Source of the DNA: Acanthamoeba lenticulata
Taxonomy: Eukaryota; Discosea; Longamoebia; Acanthamoebidae
Length of the DNA stretch: 13,388 bases
Direction: 5' to 3'
Assembly: GCA_002179805.1 (NCBI GenBank)
Contig: NAVB01003198.1
Span: 1-13,388 of the forward strand
Made by a program: the position numbers and the translations under genes. The stretch's first letter is position 1. Every line of letters begins with the position of its first letter. Below the pieces are notes generated by a model. It did not search any database. It was not told where the DNA came from and saw only the letters and a program-made list of their open reading frames with translations. This document shows positions 7,732-13,388 of the stretch, one piece after another.

Positions 7732-8985
7732 ATGAAGTTCTTCTTTGCTCTGGCCGTCATGGCCTGCCTGCTGGCCCTCGCGTCGGCTGACTGCAAGGTG
7801 AGCGTCACGCAGACGCTCGGAAGCGCGTGGACCACCAACGGCCAGGACATGTCCCAGTGGAGCGTGACCCTGACCAACACGGGCTCGGAGGCCGTCAAGT
7901 CGGTCGAGCTCTCGATCACCGGCGCCGCCTTTGATCAGGTGTGGAACATCAACCAGGAGAAGACCGGCCTCTGGGCTCTGCCCGACTACATCGTCCAGGG
8001 TGGTGGCATCGCCGCTGGCGCCAACTACCAGTTCGGTTACATCATCAAGTCCAAGACCCAGGCCACCATCACCGTCGCCACCGCCAACTGCGGCTCCGTC
8101 GCCTCGGCCTCGCCCGCTGCCCCGTCGGCCTCGCCTGCCGCCCCGTCGGCCTCGGCTTCGCCCGTCGCCGCCTCGCCCTCGCCCTCGACCGTCGTCGCCA
8201 CGCCCCAGCCCAGCGGCTGCCAGGCCACCGTGGAGTCCGTTGCCCGCTCGGCTGCCTCTGGCGGCGTGTGGACTGAAGGCGACAGCCAGTTCCAGATCTA
8301 CGATCTGACCATCAAGGCCTCTGGCAACGCGCCCGTGACCGGCGTGCAGCTCACCATCGACGTCGCCGCCGGCGCCTCGATCTACCAGTCGTGGAACCTC
8401 CAGGCCCAGGCCAACTCCAACGTCTACAATGTGCCCACCCCGTGGGGCGCCATCCAGGTCGGTGCCTCGCAGGGCGCTGGCATCATCGTCAAGTCCAAGG
8501 CTGGCCAGGCCGCCGCCGCGCCTGTGGTCAAGGTCCAGTCCACCACTTGCTCGGGCTCGCCCACCGTCGCCCCGTCGTCTGCTCCGTCGGCTTCGCCCTC
8601 GCCCTCGACCGTCGTCTCCACGCCCCAGCCCAGCTCGGCCCCGGCCGGCTGCAGCCTGAGCGCCACCGTCGTTGCCCGCTCGGCTGCCGCTGGCGGTCAG
8701 TGGACCGACGCCAACGGCTTCAACCAGATCTTTGAGGTGACCTTCACCAACACCGGCTCCAAGGCCGTCACCGGTGGTCAGGTCCAGTTCGGCTTCGCCT
8801 CGGGCGTGTCGATTGCCCAGTTCTGGGAGCTCAACCGCAAGGACGCCAACACGTTCACCCTCTCGACGGCCTATGGCCCTATCCAGGTGGGCGCCACGCA
8901 GGGTGCCGGCGTCGTCGCCGCTTCCACCAGCGCCAGCTCCATCGCTGTGCCCTCCGCCACCGTCTCCGGCCTCACCTGCAACTAA
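7732..8985 (+). CDS. Secreted three-CBM49 lectin, Luke-type cyst-wall cellulose-binding protein, 417 aa
   Basis: Luke proteins are abundant lectins of the Acanthamoeba cyst wall that bind cellulose through two or three CBM49 domains joined by Ser/Pro-rich linkers (published family; assignment from architecture). The intronless frame starts with a signal peptide, MKFFFALAVMACLLALASA, cut before Asp20. Three related domains follow at 20-121, 162-275 and 306-417. Each begins and ends with a Cys (C21/C120, C163/C273, C307/C416), probably one disulphide each. Aromatic residues line up: W33, W71, W81; W180, W221, W238; W324, W365, Y381, so the last has Tyr in the third position. The linkers at 122-161 and 276-305 are Ala/Ser/Pro-rich and likely glycosylated or extended. 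No catalytic domain or GPI signal is seen. Three domains point to the three-CBM49 form. Expression during encystation is expected from the family and is not shown here. Confidence 0.88.
   Translation: MKFFFALAVMACLLALASADCKVSVTQTLGSAWTTNGQDMSQWSVTLTNTGSEAVKSVELSITGAAFDQVWNINQEKTGLWALPDYIVQGGGIAAGANYQFGYIIKSKTQATITVATANCGSVASASPAAPSASPAAPSASASPVAASPSPSTVVATPQPSGCQATVESVARSAASGGVWTEGDSQFQIYDLTIKASGNAPVTGVQLTIDVAAGASIYQSWNLQAQANSNVYNVPTPWGAIQVGASQGAGIIVKSKAGQAAAAPVVKVQSTTCSGSPTVAPSSAPSASPSPSTVVSTPQPSSAPAGCSLSATVVARSAAAGGQWTDANGFNQIFEVTFTNTGSKAVTGGQVQFGFASGVSIAQFWELNRKDANTFTLSTAYGPIQVGATQGAGVVAASTSASSIAVPSATVSGLTCN
8173..8634 (+). repeat. 42-base direct repeat in both lectin linkers (8173-8214 and 8593-8634)
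   Basis: Both linkers contain the codons for SPSPSTVV(A/S)TPQPS. The two 42-base copies differ at one position only (GCC against TCC), while the flanking CBM49 domains differ at most residues. Such near identity in linkers but not in domains suggests recent duplication, gene conversion, or the same codon bias acting on a simple sequence. Confidence 0.8.
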
Positions 8986-9264
8986 GTTGCACCTCCTCTG
9001 GCCGAGAACGGCCAACTCTTAACCAATAAGTGTTATACTTTTTTATTGTCATCGCAAGTAAACAATACTGTTGTAACCCACAAGCTTGCCGTAACGGTGT
9101 AGGTAACTTGTATGGTACCATGTCGGCGCATAACGAAAAGTCGTCGAGAAAGCAGATTACTGGCCAATGGTAGATACAGGTTTTTGCTCCAACCACCAGC
9201 GAAGAAGCGTCAATAAAAGCACGGATAACACTCCCAAGACATACAGCAAACGCACCACGAAACA
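8986..9264. promoter_or_regulatory. Lectin 3' UTR and aldo-keto reductase promoter
   Basis: The 279 bases between the lectin stop and the next ATG contain AATAAGTG and a T run near 9025-9047, consistent with a 3' end. AATAAAAG at 9212-9219 lies about 46 bases before the ATG at 9265 and is a possible TATA-like element. No gene is supported here: the one long minus-strand frame is unlike any protein and has no ATG-linked support. Confidence 0.45.
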
Positions 9265-10850
9265 ATGTCGACCGACGCAGCTAGCAAGCCACTTACTCAA
9301 CTGAACGAATACCGCCTCCTTGGCGCGTCAGGCCTGCGCGTGTCTCCACTCTGTCTGGGCGCCATGACCTTTGGCACCGATTGGGTACATGACACTCTCT
9401 TGTCTTGGCTCGCGCTCGTTTACGTCACTCACACCAGCACTCTGTCGCGTAGGGCTTTGGCGCTGACTTTGAGGAGAGCAAGAACATGTTCGACTTGTAC
9501 GTGTCGAAGGGCGGCAACTTTATTGGTACTTGACCTACCTTCAACAACCTTGGACCATGTGACCACACAAGACACTCACAGTTTCACACACACTTAGACA
9601 CGGCCAATCTCTACACGGGCGGCACGAGCGAGCGGTTCGTGGGGGAGCTCGTCGCGCCCATTCGCAGCCAGATGGTGGTAGCCACCAAGTTCAGCATCAA
9701 CCCTCCCGGCTTTCCTGGCATCCCTGTACGCGAGAGCCTCCTTCTTACACCAGACTCTAGTTGCACGCAGCTGACATTGGAGTCCTTTAGCCGCCGCCCA
9801 CCGCGTCCAACCCGAACCACGGCGGAAACCACAGGAAGGCTCTTGTGCAAAGCGTCCACGATTCCCTGGAGCGCCTCAAGCTGGACTACATCGACGTCCT
9901 CTACGTCCACGCGTGGGACTTCCGTACTCCTGTTGAGGAGACCATGCGGTATCGAAGCAGCCAGCCCCGATCGCCTGCCTTCTGAGACAGCAGACTCATT
10001 CGGCTCATGTTCCACATCCAACAGGGCGCTGGACGATGTGGTGAGGAGCGGCAAGGTCCTCTACGTGGCCGTGAGCGACACGCCGGCCTGGGTCGTGGCC
10101 AAAGCCAACACTGTGGCCGACCTCCGCGGGTGGAGGTACGTCTCCGCGCATGGGGCTCAGAAAGCAGTGGGCTCTTGCTAAACTGTTACCCGGGTTCAGT
10201 CCCTACATTGGCCTGCAGACGCGGTACAACCTGCTCGACCGCTCGCTCGAGTGGGAATTGGCTCCCATGGCCAAGGCCTTTGACATCGGCATCATTCCGT
10301 GGGGCTGCACGGCCGAGGGCTTCCTCACGGGCAAGGTAACAATCCCTCTCTTCGTGTTATGTCTGCACCACCCCGTTGTTGATGTACTCTCTACATCACG
10401 CATGCACCACGTGCAGCACACGAGGGAGCAGAAGGCGGAAACGAAGCGCGGGAGCCAGCTGGAGAAACACTTTGCCGACGAGCGCAACTGGAAGATCCTG
10501 GATGAGGTCCGCCGCTCCACACAAGCTTGCGCGTCAGGCATGCTACAACTGACACTCGATTGGGCGCTCTCCCACAGGTGGTCGCAGTGGCGAAGGAGGT
10601 TGGCAAGACCCCCGTGCAGGTGAGCCTCAACTGGCTCTCACAGAAGCCGGGCATGACCAGCCCGCTCGTGGGTGCGCGCACGTTGGACCAACTCAAGGAG
10701 AACCTGGCCGCGATCGACTTCACCCTCACGCCGGACCAGATCGCGCGCCTCGACGAGGTCAGCGCGAAGCCCTTGCGCGACTTGCCCTTCCCCCATAATT
10801 GGGGCATGGAGCTGACCGAGGGCGCCACCCGCACGCCCAAGCGCTACTAG
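9265..10850 (+). CDS. Aldo-keto reductase, 362 aa, 8 exons
   Basis: Aldo-keto reductases reduce aldehydes and ketones with NADPH in a (beta/alpha)8 barrel, usually in the cytosol. Exons are 9265-9384, 9453-9525, 9598-9725, 9791-9948, 10025-10135, 10200-10335, 10417-10506 and 10578-10850. All phases agree; introns are 64-81 bases, several with GTACG-type donors. The N-terminus YRLLGASGLRVSPLCLGAMTFG is typical. The catalytic tetrad is complete: D65 and Y70 in FIDTANLYTGG, K95 in VVATKF, and H147 in LYVHAWD. Family signatures DYIDVLYVHAWD, GKVLYVAVSDTPAWVVA, GLQTRYNLLDRS and PLVGARTLDQLKENL follow in order. It is closest in style to the bacterial and plant YajO/Tas-like group that acts on diverse carbonyls; the substrate cannot be read. 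The segment at about 107-113 (PPPPTAS) is an uncommon addition and may reflect a misplaced acceptor at 9790. It converges on the membrane-protein gene 85 bases further on. Confidence 0.92.
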
Positions 10851-10935
10851 CGTGTTAAAAGCAATGAACGTGTCTTTTCATTGTTGAAAATCAGAAGATA
10901 AAACGATGATGTAAAAAGGATCAACTCGAGTCGGG

Positions 10936-11259
10936 TCACAGCTGCTCATCGGCGGGGGCGTCGTCAAGCTGGGAAGAGAAGTCAACGTCCGCGCTTGCCG
11001 CCAACCAGCGCCTCCGCCGGTGCCAGGCGAGCGCAATACCCACGGCGATGGCCACCAGCACGACGCCCACGGCGATGGGGATCGCGACGGCCACGCCCAC
11101 GATAAGTCCGACGTCAGAGTGGCACTCGAACGAGTCCAATGGTCGCTCGTGTCTGCATGTATCCGGCCGGTCATTCTGGCTGATGGTGCCAATGCGCGTG
11201 CTCTCCTCGTCAAGAGTTTCAATCATTCGATAGGCTTGCTCCTCCCAGTTGTCCGTCAT
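10936..11259 (-). CDS. Small single-pass membrane protein, 107 aa (start uncertain)
   Basis: I do not recognise a family. From the ATG at 11259 (MTDNWEEQ) the protein has an acidic region of about 48 residues with two Cys (35 and 46). A hydrophobic span follows at 50-79 (VGLIVGVAVAIPIAVGVVLV onward), then the stop-transfer run HRRRR at 80-84 and an acidic tail ending DEQL. The topology is probably N-terminus outside or lumenal, tail in the cytosol. An upstream ATG at 11352 would add 31 residues, including a hydrophobic LLFVIFYPF, and could act as a signal sequence, but it covers a TATG-repeat stretch that looks non-coding. Alternatively this is the second exon of the zinc-finger gene to its right: a GATCAG acceptor ending at 11263 joins in frame. 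Confidence 0.55.
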   Translation of the reverse strand: MTDNWEEQAYRMIETLDEESTRIGTISQNDRPDTCRHERPLDSFECHSDVGLIVGVAVAIPIAVGVVLVAIAVGIALAWHRRRRWLAASADVDFSSQLDDAPADEQL

Positions 11260-11280
11260 GTCCTGATCCAAGTGCGCTTG

Positions 11281-11298
11281 TATGTGTATGTATGTGTG
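11281..11298. repeat. Short TATG/TG microsatellite
   Basis: TATGTGTATGTATGTGTG lies just upstream of the small membrane-protein start on the minus strand, where it reads CACATACATACACATA. It supports the view that this part is leader or intron and not coding. Confidence 0.6.
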
Positions 11299-11355
11299 GA
11301 GGGTGTGAGGAAAGGGGTAGAATATCACAAATAACAATTGGTTTTGGCACATTCT

Positions 11356-11796
11356 TTACGATGCTCCCATAACCAATGTGCGCTGACACTTGCGACTACA
11401 GTAGGGGACTTTGAGTCCACGCATGAACTTGCAGTCGGCACAGAGCATCATCGTGACACTGGCGGTGGTAATGTGACATTGGGGCGCTGAGCATTTCATG
11501 GGAGGTGGCAGATCACATTCGGACGGAGCAATTTCCTCTTCCTCTTCTCCCTTCTTGACCTCCATCGCCGAGACCATTCGAGGGACATATGAGTGTTGTA
11601 GATCATCTTCGAGTGTTTGTGCGTTAATTACATCGTCATACGCAATGACGTCCAGCAATTGTAGTTCTTCGATTTTGAGCACCGTCTTGGTGTTGAGAAG
11701 GCTCCCCTTCTCAGACCTCCGTGTGACATCTAAATGGTCATCAATCATATACATCAGGTGAAGGCCATAAATCTGTTTGAGGTAATTGGTCGCCAT
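11356..11796 (-). CDS. MYND-like zinc-finger protein, 146 aa, finger incomplete
   Basis: MYND fingers bind two zinc ions and mediate protein contacts. The first ATG at 11796 gives MATNYLKQIYGL; the frame is open to 11832 but without another ATG. Residues 1-80 are not recognised, and 84-88 is a Glu run. The finger follows: C102-x4-C107, C119-x2-C122, then Y132-C133-x3-C137-Q138. This gives six of the eight usual ligands; the final W..H...C part is missing because the frame ends RTLVMGAS-stop. Either the finger is truncated or the last codons are intron: a GTTATGGG donor at 11373 is in phase with an acceptor ending at 11263, joining the small membrane protein. Even then the missing His/Cys pair is not restored. 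Composition is AT-richer than in genes to the left. Confidence 0.6.
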   Translation of the reverse strand: MATNYLKQIYGLHLMYMIDDHLDVTRRSEKGSLLNTKTVLKIEELQLLDVIAYDDVINAQTLEDDLQHSYVPRMVSAMEVKKGEEEEEIAPSECDLPPPMKCSAPQCHITTASVTMMLCADCKFMRGLKVPYCSRKCQRTLVMGAS

Positions 11797-11923
11797 GACG
11801 GACCGGTGTTGTTGCAACAACTTACAACTCAACTTCCCGCTGCTTGCTGTTTATCCCTTTTTACTCTTCCGGATGTCACCAGCCGGTGTGAAGTGTGACC
11901 ATGCGGGGGACGGAAGTGATGTG

Positions 11924-12057
11924 GTATTTTCCATTATATTACATCGCCGTTTGACTGGTGAATGAACATACCCAAAATTGGCGGATAAAGAAGATGTTGG
12001 ATTTTCATGTGAATTCACATACCTGGAAACCCCAAGATGAAATATAATGGAAAATAC
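11924..12057. repeat. 22-base inverted repeat (arms 11924-11945 and 12036-12057, one mismatch)
   Basis: The left arm reverse-complemented equals the right arm at 21 of 22 positions; the inner 17 bases, AATATAATGGAAAATAC, are exact. The 90-base spacer holds a further palindrome at 12007-12020. The right arm covers the ATG and first codons of the broken ORF at 12037. The left arm therefore carries a diverged inverted copy of that ORF start, with a stop as its second codon. Confidence 0.75.
12007..12020. repeat. Perfect 14-bp palindrome ATGTGAATTCACAT
   Basis: The sequence equals its own reverse complement. It lies in the spacer of the 22-base inverted repeat and just upstream of the ORF remnant at 12037. 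Confidence 0.7.
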
Positions 12058-12343
12058 GGTGGGTATCACTCTGACATCATTAAGTCAGGTCTCCAGAAGT
12101 ATATCCGCCACATGTCAACTGAAAGGCCATTTTTTGCACTATGAATTGTTTGCCATGCTCAAAGCCAAATCACCACACCTCACCAGACAGCTGGCCATCA
12201 TGCAAGACCAAAAACAATGCCCCTCACCCTGGAAGAGCTACCCTTTCACAAGTGAAGAAAAAGCCAACAAAGAGCTGCACAACATAGTTGATTGCTTCAT
12301 CTACTGTCTGGAGCAGCGCTGGAGAGTCAAGGTTGCCCCTTGA
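12037..12343 (+). pseudogene. Frameshifted remnant with SGLQKYIR motif (MgsA/WRNIP1-like helical protein, possibly viral type)
   Basis: An ATG at 12037 starts a frame with KYGGYHSDIIKSGLQKYIR that stops at 12142-12144. The frame used by the downstream part (HYELFAMLKAKSPHLTRQLA, up to a stop at 12341) is shifted by one base. The switch lies near the T6 run at 12130-12135, where one extra base would explain it. The motif resembles the SALQKxIRRG helix of MgsA/Rarp/WRNIP1-type ATPase C-termini. Small proteins with KSGxQKYIRRG are, as I recall, found in giant DNA viruses of amoebae. The downstream part continues with HNIVDCFIYCLEQRW. The call is inferred from a short motif; it is AT-rich, unlike host genes. 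Confidence 0.5.
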
Positions 12344-12385
12344 AGGAACTTATGGACTATGGATTAGTAGGTGAGAAAGAGTGGT

Positions 12386-12545
12386 GAGGTGACAAAACAA
12401 GCACTGGAACGTATACACAATGAATTGAAACAGGTCAACAACAGTATTGAGATCCAGAAGAAGTAAAGGAAGGACCTTGAGAAGGAACTCATCATACAGG
12501 CTGTTGAGTGAGCCATAAAGAACAGCAGTAAAATGCAATCTTGGA
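12386..12545 (+). pseudogene. Coiled-coil coding remnant with two in-frame stops
   Basis: In one frame the plus strand reads EVTKQALERIHNELKQVNNS, then IEIQKK, a TAA, RKDLEKELIIQAVE, a TGA, and AIKNSSKMQSW. The heptad-like spacing of hydrophobic and charged residues looks like a former coiled coil. It is in the same frame as the end of the preceding remnant, separated by further stops, so both may be pieces of one decayed gene. No family was recognised. Confidence 0.4.
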
Positions 12546-12819
12546 GCTTCTTTGTCTTTTATCAACACAAATTGTGCTTGTTGGTCACCCCCACCCTTTT
12601 ATGGTGCCTAAATCTTCCAGTGGACAGTCTTTGTTCCAAATATGAAGATTCCTTCAAACTGTCAAAAACAAAGTATCCAGAAAAAAGTAACAATGTCACT
12701 TTTGCACCAATGTAAAAACCCATGTACATGACAATTTTGAAAACTACCTTTTGCTTGTACATGAAAAAAAAACACTTTTTCTTGGACACAACCTTTTTTA
12801 AACAAGCAACAATGACACA

Positions 12820-12841
12820 AAAACCGATGCACATCGGTTTT
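12820..12841. repeat. Palindrome AAAACCGATG-CA-CATCGGTTTT
   Basis: Two exact 10-base arms surround CA. Part of it, ATGCACATCGGT (12827-12838), is repeated directly at 12946-12957. Both copies lie inside the interval bounded by the inverted repeat 12676-13166. Confidence 0.75.
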
Positions 12842-12885
12842 GCATGTTTTTGGCTTGACAAACCTCATTTTTGAGGGAAATCTGT

Positions 12886-12909
12886 ACACAATTTGGCCAA
12901 AAATTGTGT
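12886..12909. repeat. Near-palindrome ACACAATTTGG/CCAAAAATTGTGT
   Basis: The two halves are reverse complements except for two extra A in the right half. It lies between the two copies of ATGCACATCGGT. Confidence 0.6.
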
Positions 12910-13388
12910 TTTTAGGTCTGGCATCAATTTTTGTCGACACTACCAATGCACATCGGTCCTACAAAGCTGGAACTTGATTTGGTGATATATACAAATTTGT
13001 TTATGCCAATAGTCCATTTTTCAATGTAAAATTGTCATTTTTTCCTTGGATGTACATGAAACATGCCTCCAATTTGACAACTTGTACACCAAACCAATGG
13101 AAAATGATAAGGTACACAGTCATCAGGTGTACAGTGCAAAAAGAGTCATTGTTACTTTTTTCTGGACACTCTGTTCAAATGATGAAAAGCTTGATGAACA
13201 TGGGCTCATTTGAAATGAAAGGTCAAAAATGACTGGTGAAATAATATGGAATCAAAATTAACAATAAGGCAATAAACCTCCATTTGATTTATATAAAAGC
13301 ATTTTAACCACATTAAACTGATAATACAAGCATTTTTACGTAAGTGAAAATAATATTACATGTTTATTATGCATATTAAGTTCAAAAA

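Larger units (their letters stand above)
12676..13166. repeat. Inverted-repeat pair bounding about 490 bp (arms 12676-12695 and 13147-13166)
   Basis: TCCAGAAAAAAGTAACAATG at 12676-12695 is the exact reverse complement of 13147-13166. Similarity continues inward with gaps: TTTTGCAC near 12700 against GTGCAAAA near 13134. The interval is AT-rich and has no gene. The arrangement is like a small non-autonomous element with terminal inverted repeats, but target-site duplications were not found by eye. Confidence 0.65.
11850..13388. other. AT-rich segment without an intact gene
   Basis: Base composition drops clearly compared with the GC-rich genes up to about 10850. The segment contains two broken coding remnants (12037-12343 and 12386-12545), two inverted-repeat pairs, several palindromes and long A and T runs. 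Small ORFs after 12550 lack any recognisable motif. From 13167 to the end there is only AT-rich sequence in which I see nothing. Confidence 0.7.

Noticed and set aside
7597..9015. 472-residue open frame on the minus strand across the lectin gene
   Set aside because: It is exactly antisense to the lectin and consists of Gly/Arg/Ala-rich sequence created by GC-biased third positions. The plus strand has a signal peptide and three clear domains.
8972..9265. 97-residue minus-strand frame between the lectin and the reductase
   Set aside because: No motif, and it fills exactly the expected 3' UTR and promoter interval.
12562..12946. Minus-strand Lys/Phe-rich frames in the AT-rich segment
   Set aside because: They follow A and T runs and the inverted-repeat arm, and carry no recognisable domain.
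1..13388. CRISPR array, tRNA, rRNA or bacterial operon
   Set aside because: No evenly spaced direct repeats, cloverleaf-like gene or rRNA-like stretch was found by eye. The gene structure is eukaryotic throughout.

Overview
The window looks like nuclear DNA of an Acanthamoeba-type amoeba (A. castellanii or a close relative). This rests on GC-rich coding exons broken by many short GT-AG introns, often with GTACG donors; on a three-domain CBM49 protein that matches the Acanthamoeba cyst-wall lectin Luke; on remnants of 'WL..NGCPWDE' ankyrin repeats; and on ordinary eukaryotic genes such as an Arf GTPase, BUD13 and a VPS9 domain. No bacterial operon, rRNA, tRNA or CRISPR signal was seen.

Layout, left to right. 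1-81 is the 3' end of an unidentified gene. 315-4353 (+) is one long gene of about 18 exons, rebuilt here by splicing. It encodes a protein of about 918 residues: a Ser/Pro-rich and Lys-rich N-terminus, a charged helical middle, and a C-terminal VPS9 (Rab5-family GEF) domain. It converges on an intronless Arf-family GTPase (5079-4531, -). Arf diverges from BUD13 (5373-6966, +, three exons), a subunit of the RES splicing complex with eight SPPRR repeats. 7058-7461 holds broken ankyrin repeats that run in opposite directions. 7732-8985 (+) is the secreted Luke-type cellulose-binding lectin, with a TATA box 85 bases upstream. 9265-10850 (+) is an eight-exon aldo-keto reductase with a complete catalytic tetrad. 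On the minus strand follow a small single-pass membrane protein (11259-10936) and a MYND-like zinc-finger protein (11796-11356), which may be one spliced gene.

From about 11850 to the end the DNA changes character. It is AT-rich, has no intact gene, and contains frameshifted and stop-broken coding remnants, two inverted-repeat pairs and several palindromes. One remnant (12037-12343) starts with a GYHSDIIKSGLQKYIR motif. This resembles the helical motif of MgsA/WRNIP1-type proteins and, as I recall, of small proteins in large DNA viruses of protists. An old inserted element, viral or transposon-like, is a reasonable hypothesis but is unproven.

The genes do not form a single pathway. Arf and the VPS9 protein both belong to small-GTPase-controlled membrane traffic, but their adjacency alone does not show that they work together. 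The strongest calls are Arf, BUD13, the Luke-type lectin and the aldo-keto reductase. Exon boundaries in the VPS9 gene are hand-derived and uncertain at three places, which are named in its entry.
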